Shown: positions 1 through 12,135 of the stretch, piece after piece
Numbering within the stretch: the stretch's first letter is position 1
Layout of the letters: each line of letters opens with the position of its first letter
Assembly: GCA_021464415.1 (NCBI GenBank)
Contig: CM038467.1
Location: forward strand, 13,347,411-13,411,410
Source of the DNA: Lonicera japonica
Taxonomy: Eukaryota > Streptophyta > Magnoliopsida > Dipsacales > Caprifoliaceae
Direction of reading: 5' to 3'
Length of the DNA stretch: 64,000 nucleotides
Notes under the pieces: generated by a model
Database searches by the model: none
What the model was told of the DNA's origin: nothing
What the model saw: only the letters and a program-made list of their open reading frames with translations
Program-made: the position numbers and the translations under genes

Positions 1-37
1 CCAGAAACGGACTTCACACTCACACACACACATATAC

Positions 38-76
<39 letters not shown>

Positions 77-985
77 CAGACTTTGGTTTTTAAGAAAAGG
101 GGGGGGGGATAAAAAATTTTATTAAGGAAAATAAGTTTAGTTGCAAACTTCTTTTACCATTAAAGGAAGTAAAGATGTAATCGCACTTTATTTGAAGGCT
201 TTTTTTTCCCTTAAAAATAAAAATACAACTTATGTATATATATATAAAGCTAAATTATATACATACATATTGATTGAGTCTAGAAATTGTGTTTTATTTA
301 GTGTAACTATGGTTCAATTGCATGCCAATTGTTGCTTAATTGGTTTAGTTGTCAATGAATTCATTTTAAGAGTCAAAATATTGTTTTGCACTTGTTTTGT
401 AAGGAATTAACCCATTTTGCAGCTAAAAAGTGGATGAGCAACTCCAAAGTGGATCGAAAGTAACAAGAGAAGGGTAAAAACCAAATCGAAAAAGCTGAGG
501 AAGAAGTGACTGCTAATTCCGAAGCTTAGCTCGATAAAAAAACACCGCAAATATATCCCAAATAATGAAAAAATTAAGAATAATCAAGTCTCCTAACTTT
601 GGAATGAAGTGATTAACATTGGAATAAAATTCGGAGATGAATTAGAGAATAACTGAGGCAAAAATAAAGTAAAATGATAACAACAGGCCAAAATATATTC
701 TAAAAGTGGAATGGATTATGGGAAAAATACCATAATCAATTCCAATATGGTAATCGATTCCTACCTGGGCCGAATTTCTGTATATGAATTTTCGCCCTGT
801 ATCCATCCGTTTCCGACTCGAACCTGACCCAAAAAACTTAGTCTCCCAAGCCAACGACTTGATAGATGAAAACTCTATTTTTAGCTTTTAATTTCATTTT
901 TATTATTAATTAGGTTTTCAAATTTTGGAATTACGATCGATTTTGGTTGTCTTTTGCTTTTGGGAAAGTCGACATTATTAATCAT
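1..985. other. AT-rich flank, no gene seen
   Basis: This stretch opens with (CA)n and (TA)n microsatellites (about 20-76) and a run of G at about 101-109. Both short open frames here (141-410 plus, 642-854 minus) are low complexity and match no family I recognise. I see no RNA gene or transposon end. Confidence 0.5.
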
Positions 986-989
986 TCAC

Positions 990-2510
990 GTAGTATCAGA
1001 GAACCATCGGGGGGAGTTAGAAGGTTTTCATTTCTCATTTGGCTTGTATTGAATAAGAACATAGTTAATTAATACGATCGTTTATTTAACCTTCAATTAA
1101 GTGCACCGATTTTTCATTACTGTCCTCTAATTTTTTTCATATTTTTAGAAACAAAGGGTTTGACTTTTGAGGATTAGTTTCAGATTTCATCATCACTATG
1201 CGTGTGCTTTAATTCCAGGTTCTTAATTTAAATATTGTTCTTGTTAATTCTTCGCGTACATTTATATGCTTATGTTTTTAATTACTTTTTCATTCTTGAA
1301 TATATATATATATATATATACTTGTTTTATTTAATTATCTTATCTAGTATGAATTTATTAGACATGTTTGCTTAGTTTGTTAGTTAGGGGTCCGTAAGTA
1401 CCGGTTTTGCTGACGCGATAATTTTTCTGACCCAAATACAATTCTAATTAATATTTTAATGGTTAATAGGTCATTATAAATCTGATTTTTATTAAGTTAT
1501 TAACCTAGTATGCTAATCACATACTTTTATAAGAGATTTTATAAAATATTTTTGACAAAAGAATTTAATTAGTTTGAATCACCGTTTTTGCGTTAAACCT
1601 TAACATGTTGAGTTAGAGAGCAGTTTATATGCTTTGAATTAATTTGTTTTCTATTTTTATAATTTCAAACTAGAGCATGCTATTTTCAGTATTTGTTTTA
1701 AACCTTATTTTTTGATATCAAAATCGCCAATTATGTGTTTCTACCATCCGTTTTAACTCAAATTTGATTTCAATAATGTTTTAACATATTTAAATTAAAT
1801 TGTGGTAATTACTTAATTTTTCCAAACTCATTTTGAATAAAATGTTTTGTAATGTTATACAATACTTCAATTTAATAAACAAGTATTTTCGGTAAAATTA
1901 AGTAATGCGAGTTGATTCCATAATTAGTATTGATACGTATAATTCATGTCATGCATGATTTATTGCAAAAGATACGAGTTTATAAGATCAATTAGCTCGT
2001 GAATAGTAGGATGATTTTTAAAGAAAAATTAATTAGAAAAAGGGCTCCTAGTCTGCCGAATTGCCCGGAACTTATAGATAGCCCTAGCACTTTTTATTCT
2101 TGATTTAAATTAAAGTTTTTCTTGTGTTTAATTAATTTAGTACGCTATTTTTATTATTTATTTTATTTAGCCCATTTTGCATGTTCATTTTATGTTAGTT
2201 TAGTTGTTTTTAGGTTAGTAATGCCTTCCTACCTGAAAATTTAGTTTTATTTGCATGTTTTATTTAGTGATAATTCCCTTGGTTAGTTTAGTTATCGATC
2301 TACATTCCATTATATCCATAAACTATCTTTGTTTTATTTTTCTCCTCTTTCCTTTTGAAATAAACATTCCTAACTTATAACTATCCTCCTCTCGAGGATC
2401 GATTTCGAACTTAATAAGTAATTATTATTTGATCGATCATCTGCACTTTAATGTAATAACTCACATTATTTTTGCCGAGTCACATATCTATTTGTGCCAT
2501 CAATTAAGAG
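990..2510. repeat. possible LTR-retrotransposon remnant
   Basis: There is no coding potential. The wording of the sequence near 2060-2100 and 2390-2500 reminds me of the 3' part of plant Ty3/gypsy LTRs, which often carry a CG-containing block and then a stretch leading to the primer-binding site. I could not find paired ends, a target-site duplication or internal domains. The call rests on resemblance alone, and the boundaries are rough. Confidence 0.22.
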
Positions 2511-2839
2511 TAAATGAGGTATTTAATATTTTTATTAAATTACTAAGATATTCCGACATGCTAAGAAAATCCAACTAAAGGAGTTGGACCCAAGACTTTG
2601 CACAAAATAAGAAAACCAGTTAACAACTATACTAAATTCAATTACATGTAAAATACAACAAACGCTCATGATATAGCAAAATTTGCATTTGTTTTGTCTA
2701 ACTCGATATGTTAGATATATAACGTTCATTGGTGGTTCTATAATATCGCTTCTAACGATTGTTTTGTATAGTTTTTGTCATTTCTTATATTATCGATCTA
2801 TAAAAAAAATACTTCAAATCCATATAATATCGATTATAA

Positions 2840-3709
2840 GACCATCTCCATTGCATAAACTAAAATGCTATATATACATTTTAGCATGCCCTACCCTATA
2901 ATGTAAAAGTGGATCAAAAAAGCTAAAAGGAAGGTAAATTTGGCAGCTAACAATATTATACACTATATAATATATCATTAATCGGGGTGGGAGAGGGGGC
3001 CTTCCATAACACATGATGTGTTGTGGGGAGGACTTTTACATTGCCACAATGCATCACGAGTCGTATGAAAGCTTGAGCTCTGAGAGTTGAAATTGAAAAA
3101 GAGAGAAAGTAGAATCATGCCCTGTCATAACACATAATGTGTTGTAGTAAGAATGTCTTGGAACGACACGTTATGCGTCGTGTGAAACCTCCACCTTTCC
3201 CACGATACTTCTTGTATCGTGGGAGTTATTTTTAACTTTTTTCCAACGCATTTCTTCCTTCACTAGGCCATCTTTAGTGTATAAGGTAAAAGTGTAAGCT
3301 AAAAATGTATATTTAGCCTATCAGTTAAACAAGAGCTGCACTGGAAAAAAGTTAAATTATGATCGTATGATTAATGCAGTGTCGGAGCAAAAAATAAACC
3401 TTTCCACGATAAATAATGTGTCGTGCAAGAGTAATATAACTCTCTCCTGATATATGATATATCGGGCCATACATCTCTCTATCTCACGACATATGATGTG
3501 TCGTGAGAGACACCACACGACACATCATGTGTTGTGAGAAGGTTTATTGTCTTCCCCGATAGATCATTCATCGTGTGAGTTAAAAGTTAGTCGGTTACTA
3601 TATTTAACTTCGGTTTACACTTTTGCCAAACTTTTTACCCATTTAACTTATCGAATGGTGTAACAAAATAGCTAAATTTAGCGATTTATCTTGTCCAAGG
3701 TAGATGATC
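2840..3709. mobile_element. MITE-like element with internal palindrome array
   Basis: The left end at 2840 reads GACCATCTCCATTG. Reading inwards from 3709 on the other strand gives GATCATCTACCTTG, so the two could be terminal inverted repeats, with TAA on the left and TTA on the right as a possible 3-bp target site. A second left-type end (GGCCATCTTTAG) lies at about 3266, and the sequence just right of the copia element (8746-8800) ends with its inverted partner. The region is therefore probably two copies of one family, joined or overlapping. No protein is encoded. Inside are about nine short palindromes (separate entry). The superfamily is unproven; PIF/Harbinger-like is the best guess from the TWA target site. 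Confidence 0.5.
3004..3578. repeat. array of about nine related 21-25 bp palindromes
   Basis: Imperfect to perfect dyads lie at about 3004-3026, 3126-3147, 3162-3184, 3199-3223, 3405-3426, 3446-3465, 3483-3510, 3514-3537 and 3555-3577. Most share the half-site CACGACACAT, mirrored as ATGTGTCGTG. The one at 3199-3223 is a perfect 10-bp stem with a 5-nt loop. Spacing is irregular, so this is neither a CRISPR array nor a plain tandem satellite. The unit occurs in both presumed halves of the MITE-like element. Confidence 0.8.
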
Positions 3710-3719
3710 TTAATAAACT

Positions 3720-3895
3720 TGTTAGAATATATTACGTTTCCTAACTTATAGCCTAATTGTATGTTTCCTAATTGTAGCATATTACCTAATTGTAGCCTAG
3801 CTCCTCTACTATATATATCCGCCTTCATTGTACATTGTGATTATCAAGAATATCAATACAATTCATAATTCCTCTTCAATTTCTATTTCGTCACA
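3720..3895 (+). repeat. copia 5' LTR
   Basis: It begins TGTTAGAATA and ends TTTCGTCACA, giving the TG..CA termini of LTRs. A TATA-like run lies at about 3810-3818. It pairs with the 3' copy at 8570-8745. Confidence 0.93.
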
Positions 3896-3906
3896 TGGTA
3901 TCAGAG
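3896..3906 (+). promoter_or_regulatory. copia primer-binding site (initiator tRNA-Met)
   Basis: TGGTATCAGAG immediately follows the 5' LTR. It is the complement of the 3' end of plant initiator tRNA-Met, the usual primer for copia reverse transcription. Confidence 0.92.
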
Positions 3907-4390
3907 GGAAACATCCTCCTTTAAAACCAATCTTTGCCTCAAAAACCCTATCAATCCTTATTCTCCTATCTTGATCAAACATCAACTAACCAACTTTCAC
4001 CCTCATTTCTTGTTCAATCGCCACTTCGATACAGAACCTCAAACTACCTAAATAATATACCAAAAGTTTCGTCTTTTCAATACGAACCAAACCCCGTCGA
4101 AATCACCCCGATCGGAGTCCACACGCGCCGCGGGAAAATCGCTCACTCGCGCCGCCCAGATCTCTCGCGCCACTGTCCTTTTCTGACTAAAACCCTAAAC
4201 TGGTCCCCTCCTCCGTTTTTTCCCTGAACCAGTCTTACTCCATTAACCGGTTCACCTATTTTTAACCATTTTTTTTCCAATCTAATACCGGTTCCCTACT
4301 AAATCAACCGCTCCGGATCCGTTTCTGGCCTCAGATTTCTCAGAATCAAATTATTTTTTACAGATACTGTGTTATCTTCCACGTTTCTCA

Positions 4391-7300
4391 ATGGAAAAGC
4401 ACGAGTTTTCATGTCCAATTTTTATTGTTCTCAATGGAACCAACTATGTTCAATGGTCCTAAGCCATGACCAGTTTTTCGAAGTCTCGTAAGTCCTGGCA
4501 AATTGTTACTAGAGAAATTATTAAGCCAACCAAGAAAATCAATGAAACTGACGATAAGTTCAATGATCGACTTAATGATTGGGAAAGCAAAAATGGTGAT
4601 ATTATCACATGGGTTCGGAATACCTCTATCTCTCGTATATGGCAGCAAATTGGTCGTTTTACCATCGGGAAGGAAGTCTGGGATTTTTTAAAATCTAGGT
4701 ACTTTCCAAAGAATCTCTTTCATCAGTACTAGTTGCTTACTGCTTTACATTCTAAAACTCAACAACCCGAGCAATCAATTGATGAGTATTTATCTGACCT
4801 TCAAGCTATTTGGGATCAGCTAGCCCAATCCGAACCTACTTTTTGTGAGCATGATGCAGAAAAATTTAAAACATACCGAGATAACCAGCGTGTTATCACT
4901 CTTCTAATGGGACTTCACAATAAATTTGAACCAGTTCGGGCTGCTCTACTCTATCACAATCCTTTGCCGTCTCTTGATGATGTCACAACAGAGCTTCTTT
5001 CTGAAGAAACTCGGTTCTCCACTCGGGCCCACAATTCTCTTACTATTTTAGTCGTTCAAAACTCGAAACCTACAAAAAACTCATCTTCTCGAGAATGTGC
5101 GTACTGTCATGCCACCACCCATATGCTACTAAAGTGTCCAATTAGGACGTGTTTCTTTTGTAAAAAGGTAGGATCAGGTCACTTTCAAGCCGATTGTTAC
5201 AAGAACCCATCCAGGAGATCATCCTCCAGATCATCTTCCAGCATTATCACCGCTGCCACCACTGATTCCTCTGAGGCAGACATTTCTACTGCACCTGTAA
5301 CTCTAGCTGACATCACAGCTCTTCTTAAATAGGTTACATCCTCTTCTGGTTCTGCTATGGCTACCACCACAGGTATATCTTGGTTCTTTGACTCTGGCTG
5401 CTGCAATCATATGACTTCTGATCCTGCTATTTTCACTTCTAAATACACCCACCATTAAAACTGCTGATGGTTCTCAATTATATGTTAGTCATGTTGGGAC
5501 GGTTACTACTCCTAGCCTCTCTTTACCTGTTACATTTCATATTCCAAAATTGGTCAACTATGTAACCTTGGGCTAAATGTTATATTTTCTTCTTCTGGTT
5601 GTTATGTGCAGGATCCTCATGCGGGGCAAATTATTGGGATAGGCCGTAAAGTTGACCGCATGTTCGAACTCATACACCTTCGTACCTCACCCACTCCTAT
5701 TGTTGCATCCACACCAACTACTGCATCCACACCACCTGTTTCTTCGTTTGAGTTGTGGCATTCCCGTTTAGGACATGTGTCTTTTGATCGTCTTCGTTCT
5801 ATTGTGTCATCTGGTTAGTTAGGGTCAATAAAGTCTGAGAAATTGTCGTGTCTATCTTGTTAACTTGAAAAATAACATGCATTATGTTTTAATAAAAATG
5901 ATTCTATTTCTTCAGCACCATTTGATCTTATTCACTCTGATGTTTGGGGACCTTCTCCACATTCTATCATGGGAGGTTCAAAATATTTTATTATCTTTTT
6001 GGATGATTATTCTCGTTTTACTTGGATCTATCTTATGAAAACTCGTTCTAAATTAGTCCAAATTTACTCTAATTTTGCTCGCATGATTCAAACTCAATTT
6101 TCTCGTCCAATAAAGATTTTTCGTGCAGATAATGCCATGGAATACAAGGCAACATCATTTTTTAAATTTCTTCGTGAATAGGGCACTGTTTTTCAATATT
6201 ATTGTTCAGGTATATTTCAGCAAAATGGTCGTGCTGAACGCAAGCATAGACATATTCTTGATGCCGTTCGCACACTTCTTATCTCTAGTAGTTGCTCCGA
6301 ACGATTATGGGGGGAAGCAACACTTACCGCTATTTACACTATCAATCGTATACCTGTTCCCTTCCTTCAGCATCAGTCTCCATATAAAAGACTTCATGGT
6401 ACCTCTCCTGATTACAATTTCTTACGCGTCTTCGGCTGTGCTTGTTTTGTGTTACTCCAGCCTCATGAACATTCTAAATTGGAACCCCGTGCTCGTCTTT
6501 GTTACTTCTTGGGGTATGGGATATAACACAAAGGTTATAGGTGTTGGGATCCTGTCTCTAAACACCTACGAATTTCTCGTCGTGTTGTCTTTTGGGAATA
6601 TAAAATGTTCTCATCTCTCTCCAAATTTCATATCCTTGATGAACCTCTGCTTCCATTCTTCACTCATTCATCCCTTGATCTTTCCACCCCTGAACTATAG
6701 ACTTCAGTTGTCACATCACCACCTAAACCTAAACCAGAAACCACACTTCCATACCACATCCTAATCCAGAAGCCACACTTCCACACCACATCCTAATCCA
6801 GAAGCCACACCTCAACCACTTGTTCCACCATCTTCTGAACCATTTACCCCATCCTCATCTGATATTATTCATTTTGACGAGTCTCAACAAACGGTCCCTC
6901 CCAATGATGATGTCCCGCCTGCTGATCCTGTTATACCTCAGCTATAACTACAGTCCACTCGGGTAAAAGAGCTTCCTCACTATCTTCGTGACTACCATTG
7001 TTACTCTACCATGATTTCTCACTATGAACCTTCTTCTTATAAGGAAGCCAGTATTAATCCACTTTGGTAGCAAGCTATGACAGAAGAGCTGCAAGCTTTA
7101 GATAAAGCTCATACCTGGGATCTAGTGAATCTTCCACCTGAAAAGTCTGCAGTTTGGTGTAAATGGGTATACAAAATCAAAACACGGTCTGACAGTTTAA
7201 TTGATCGTTACAAAGCTCGTCTTGTAGCCAAGGGGTTTAATCAGGAGTATGGTATAGATTATGAAGAAACTTTCGCTCCTGTCGCTCGAATGACATATGT

Positions 7301-8553
7301 TCGCAGTCTTATTGCTATTGTTGCTGTTCGCAAATGGGATATTTTTTAGATGGATGTCAAGAATGCCTTTTTTAATGGGGATCTCACAAAAGAAGTCTAT
7401 ATGAAACCCCCTCCCGGTTATTCGCACCAGTCTACCCAGGTCTGCAACTTCTCCGTGCCTTATATAGGCTCAAGCAAGCTCCTCGAGCTTGGTTCGCTAA
7501 ATTTAGCTCCACTATCACGAAGCTTGGTTACTCCTCCAGTTCTTCAGACTTAGGCCTCTTTATTTGAAAGACAGATTCTGGGACTATTCTTCTTCTCCTC
7601 TATGTGAATGATATGATAATTACTGGAGATGATATTTCTGGTATCTTGAATCTCAAAAAGTCTCTCAGTCAGTTTTTTGAGATGAAGAATCTTGGTCGAC
7701 TCAACTATTTTTTAAGGCTTGAAGTTCTTTCTGACTCGATGGATTACTATTTGTCCCAGGTGAAATACACGTCTGATGTTCTGGCTCGTGCTGGCTTCAC
7801 TGACTGTAAAACTGCGTTTACTCTATTGGACAACAATGTCAGACTTACTCCGTTTGATGGTACTCCTCTCTCTGATGGCACTTTATACCGACAGTTAGTT
7901 GACAGTCTGGTTTATCTTACTGTAACTCGCCCAAATATTGCTTATGCTGTTCACGTTGTCAGTCAGTTTATATATACTCCACATTCTACTCATTTCGATG
8001 CTGTCCTTCGAATTCTTCGTTATCTCAAAGGGACAATGTTTTACGGGCTTCACTATTCTTCGAGATAATCTCTTGTGTTACGAGCTTACTCTGACGCAGA
8101 TTGAGTTGGTGACCCTACAGATCGTCGGTCTATTACTGGTTACTGTTTATTCCTCGGGGACTCTCTTCTTACTTGGCGTAGCAAGAAACAGTCTGTCGTT
8201 TCCCAATCAAGCACTGAGGCTGAATATCGTGTCCTGGCTGATACTTCACAAAACTTATATGGTTTTGACGACTCTTCAATGAACTAGGTGCTCCTCATGA
8301 CTCTCCCACTACTCTCTATTGTGACAACCGCAGTACCATTCAAATCAGCCACAATGACATTTTTCGTGAACGAACCAAACACATTGAGATTGATTGTCAC
8401 TTTATTTGCCAGCATATTTGTAGCCTCTACATACGTATTATGTCTGTAACTTCTGATGACCAGCCTGCAGATCTCTTCACCAAAATTCACCAACTTAACC
8501 GTTTTCAAGCTCTGATTTTCAAACTCCAACTGGTCTCTTACTTACCACCTTGA
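4391..8553 (+). pseudogene. copia gag-pol polyprotein, inactivated
   Basis: The gag part (from ATG 4391, open mainly 4466-5332) has a UBN2-like capsid region and a cysteine-rich knuckle at about 5095-5200. It is broken by stops at about 4460 and 4730. A protease-like DSG motif lies near 5390. The GAG-pre-integrase motif (ELWHSRLGH) is at 5750-5780, and the integrase core (DVWGP, then DDYSRFTW) runs 5930-6180 before a frame change. Reverse transcriptase begins near 7065 and is broken at 7347 and again after 7430. The catalytic YVDD motif reads YVND at about 7600-7612, a G-to-A change that removes one metal-binding aspartate. RNase H motifs (about 8060-8230) are in a shifted frame. The copy cannot make a functional polyprotein. 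Confidence 0.93.
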
Positions 8554-8555
8554 AT

Positions 8556-8569
8556 TTGAGGGGGGGGGG
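8556..8569 (+). promoter_or_regulatory. copia polypurine tract
   Basis: A G-rich purine run ends directly at the 3' LTR, at the position of the plus-strand primer of LTR retrotransposons. Confidence 0.85.
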
Positions 8570-8745
8570 AGTTAGAATATATTACGTTTCCTAACTTATA
8601 GTCTAATTATATGTTTCCTAATTATAATATGTTACCTGATTATAACCTAACTCCTCTAGTATATATATCCTCTTTCATTATACATTGTGATTATCAAGAA
8701 TATCAATATAATTCATAATTCATCTTTAATTTCTATTTCGTCACA
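8570..8745 (+). repeat. copia 3' LTR
   Basis: It aligns without gaps to 3720-3895. Its first base is A, not the T of the 5' copy. Relative to the 5' LTR most differences are G-to-A or C-to-T, the pattern left by deamination of methylated cytosines. Confidence 0.93.
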
Positions 8746-8800
8746 AAGCTAAATATACATTTTAATATTACACTGTCAGCTTTACCCGTTAGAAATGGTC
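8746..8800. mobile_element. right end of the MITE-like element split by copia
   Basis: Read on the minus strand this begins GACCATTTCTAACG. It then matches the left-type end at 3266-3320, including an inner block ATGTATATTTAGC found in both. It is the far side of the element into which copia inserted. Confidence 0.6.
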
Positions 8801-10020
8801 AAATATTACGCACATGTTTTCAGATTCTAGTTTGAAATTAAGATATTTGTATAACTATTCCTTTGTGGGCCTTTCTCTAGCTTTTATTGACCATAGCCTC
8901 CCTTGTGTGGATTTGTCGGCTAACTATGTCCTTTTGTGGGCCTTCTGTTTCACAGTAGTATCTCATCTCATTTATTTGTTCTCCTCTCCCAGATTCTATC
9001 CATCTATGTATGTAGAGGTATATATCTACAATTTATATATATATATATATATTTCGTGTTATATTTCTGCCCTTTGTCGTTGCCCTCTCCTTTTCTTCGT
9101 TATTTCCCAGCTTTTACTCCCTAATAAATTTCTTTCCAAGGAAAATCCTAGCCTCTGAAAGAATTCATGGCATGCATGAACCAGCTCAGAATTGAAATGA
9201 AACGGGAGCTTTGCACAATTTCTGGTCAGTTCGATCTAATGGTCTCGCTTCTAGTTTAATAACGTTTTCAACACAATAATTAATGTTAAACACATCCACA
9301 TATTCTTTTTTTGATTTGTTGTTTCTTATTTCTTTTTGGAACACGGCCGGTCCGAGCTAGCTAGCACCAAAAATAACGACACTTAATGTAAATTTATTTT
9401 TGTATTTTTGATTGCATTGTATTTTCTCCAATAATGAAGAAGTGTGACTCAGAGAGGCATCTTAATTTGAGGAGGAGGATGTACAGCAAAGACTCACTGA
9501 GTAAGCGTTTCTAAACCAAGTCAATTATTATTCTTTATATGTTTTATTTATTTATATAAGATATATGAGTAACATTAATAATTTGTGCATGAAAAACTGA
9601 TTAAGATATGTTGGCAAAATAGATGTGAAATTAGATAGTTACCCGTTCCTTGATTCGGACTGTTATTGTGGATTTATTTATTTATTTTGACAAGCGGAAT
9701 ATTTTCGTTTTTAATTTTTTAGATACATTTATTTTTCTTTTATATATACTGATATTCTGTTTCCGAGATGTTTGCAAACTGGAAGTTTTGTACTTCTAAT
9801 ATTGGGCAAGAGACAACTCCAGGCCCAGTATGGGGAGAATTCAAGGCCCATTAAGAGCTTTTGGTGTGAAAGCCTGATGATATCAATGGCTCAGTTAGAG
9901 AGTTCAATCTGATGGAAAAGGGGAAGTGGATAAAAGGTATCAAATTAGAAACCTCTGCCTAAGATCAGATAGACTTTAGTCATCTATATATTAATCTAAA
10001 TACAATAAATGTACTATTTT
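8801..10020. other. intergenic, no supported gene
   Basis: A (TA)n run lies near 9036-9050. Two short exon-like pieces with plausible splice donors (9169-9226 and 9434-9509) give no protein I recognise and do not join into an open frame, so I do not call a gene. Confidence 0.4.
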
Positions 10021-10160
10021 TTTATGCACACGTAATGCACGTGTTATTCGAGTACAAGTAATTTAAATTTTTTATTTTTTAAATAAAACAGTAAGCAAGG
10101 TAGCAGTTCAAAGCCTTACTACCCTTGATGACATCGAGAGTTCAAATTCCTTTGTGTAAG
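10021..10160 (+). repeat. SINE-like repeat, copy 1
   Basis: The block ACGTAATGCACGTGTTATTCG with the downstream tRNA-like tail (GAGTTCAAATTCC, a B-box-like motif) has a diverged relative in the same orientation at about 20681-20820. The pattern suggests a tRNA-derived element. No target-site duplication was found. Confidence 0.4.
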
Positions 10161-10699
10161 TTAGAATGCAAATATTTTTTAGTGAAATAAAGTCCACAAG
10201 GATAAAATTGAAAAACTAAAATCCTAACACAGCTTTAATACCAATCAAAACGCTTTTTGGCTTTATATAATTACACAGAAAAGGCACACACTGTAAGTGC
10301 GTGCGCATAGATTTAACCTGAGTTTAGGGCATGCTTTAAAAATTCCTCATATTAAGTAGGAGTGAGACCACACTTTCCAAAGGGGCAAAGTGCAAACCAC
10401 AACAATAGGTGTTCCGGTGACTTGTTTGTAACATTGATTCGACTACATCCCGAGTTCAAACTCCGACACATATGAAACTATTGTAACCAGTGGTAGGCTT
10501 TGATATGCGAGTGGGGATTAGTTCTGCACTTTGCATTTGATGGGTGTGTACTGGGGGGAAAGCACCAATATGTTCTATTGTATGAGGAGCGGCGAATAAC
10601 ATGATATATTCGTTTTGTCCAAAATTGAAGGATTATCTTTTAATTTTAATTTTTTTTTAAAAAATATATTACTTCCAACATAACAAATAATAGAAGCAA

Positions 10700-10830
10700 T
10701 AGTCTTGTAGCATGGTGTTAGTGCTGGTTGGCATTAGAGTTTAAGAGGAGAGTGGTCAACGGTTCAATTCACATCGTTGTAGTAGAGATCGAAAAAGCGT
10801 ACAAGTTATTGTAAAATTGGTATATTTATC
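10700..10830 (+). repeat. tRNA-derived SINE-like sequence
   Basis: A-box-like GGTTGGCATTAGAG and B-box-like GGTTCAATTC are spaced as in RNA polymerase III internal promoters. The 3' end and flanking repeats are unclear. Confidence 0.35.
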
Positions 10831-12085
10831 TTTTTCCTACATTAGAAGTCGGCTCTTAATTTAGATATCGTTGTCCTCATAACAAGGAAATCACGGATTC
10901 GATTCACATAAAAGTGGTATCGACCCTTTGTTGATTATGGTGGCGTGCAGCAGAATGGATTGAAGTACATGATTGAAGGCTCCCTTCCTCCCCCCTCTCC
11001 CCCTTCCCGCATAGAAATTTGAGGAGAAAAGGTTGGAGTTCAACAATAATTTTAGAAGAAAATACTGCATAGGAAGAAAAATATATGGATAGGAGCTGCT
11101 GCCTGCTGGTTACGCAGGAAGCAAAAAGGACAGATTAATTGACCGTGTAAGCAATGATACTTTAGTTTTGTGTATTAAATTTTTTAGTTTCTGGTTGTCA
11201 GGTTCGATTAATTCGTTTATTGAAGCACAACTTTGTATCCAAAACTTAAGACCTGAGCTCATACGAGTAAAGGTGCAAGTTTGTTTTCATTTGGTTAGAG
11301 ATTTTATTTATTTTGGGGGTTGAAATAGTAATTTTACATAAAAAGATTAACTCTCATCAACTTATAATTTAACTTCTTGACATTAATTATAAGAGACCAT
11401 CAGTGTAAATTTACCAATTTAAATTTTTATATATAAATCAAAACTTGAATCAAACAAGCACATTGAAGAACTTTGGCATTCACATTTAATAACATCTCAA
11501 TTGGATTACTAAAGAGTTAGTGCACAAGAGCATCCACAAATATTATGACTATTTCCGACAAGGGACGGCAGCGAATCATGCTAGGAAATTTTTTTTAATT
11601 TTTTTTTTGTTATTAACTTCAAGCAATGGATAGACCCGGTGGCGAAAGGGATACACGGGACTCGAATCATGGCACTATAATATGCACACTCTCAACCCCT
11701 TGGACTTGATCCTAAATTTGGGCTGCGATTATATTTGAAATCTTGATTTCCTTCCTCTCCAAAAATCACCTATTTTATACCTTGAATATGATTAAAAACC
11801 TCTTTATACGCATACAAACCTCGCGACCCTTCCTAGATCATCTTTCCTAAATGCCGGTCATCACTTGCTACTATGCTACAAGCTATTGTTTTTTTTCTTT
11901 TCTTCATCACCATTTCAAACAAAGAGGCAGGTTCTAAATTTACAAATAGCAAGAAAGTGCCCTGCACTTTAGCAAAATAATGAGAAAAGTGTTGTATACA
12001 TCGTATAATTCTAGATACTAGACACGAAATCATACATGTGTGCATGTCTTATTTTTGTACACACGTATATAATTAATTCAGTATA

Positions 12086-12135
<50 letters not shown>

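Larger units (their letters stand above)
3720..8745 (+). mobile_element. complete, degenerate Ty1/copia LTR retrotransposon
   Basis: Two 176-bp direct LTRs (3720-3895 and 8570-8745) flank an internal region with gag, protease, integrase, reverse transcriptase and RNase H in that order, which is the copia order. A primer-binding site follows the 5' LTR and a purine tract precedes the 3' LTR. The flanking 5-bp target sites are aaact (3715-3719) and aagct (8746-8750), which differ at one base. I count 18 differences between the LTRs (about 10 percent), 14 of them transitions, so the insertion is old. The short LTR and the copia order suggest the Ale/Retrofit lineage, but that is inference. It landed in the MITE-like element described at 2840. 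Confidence 0.95.

Noticed and set aside
3004..3578. CRISPR-like array
   Set aside because: The repeated units are palindromes with irregular spacing and no uniform spacers, in a plant genome next to transposon ends.
4190..4206. AAACCCTAAAC, telomere-like repeat unit
   Set aside because: A single unit is a common plant telo-box-like word, here inside the retrotransposon leader, not interstitial telomere DNA.
9169..9509. Two exon-like pieces (ATG near 9169, and 9434-9509 with a GTAAGC donor)
   Set aside because: They do not join into an open frame at any acceptor I tried and resemble no known protein.
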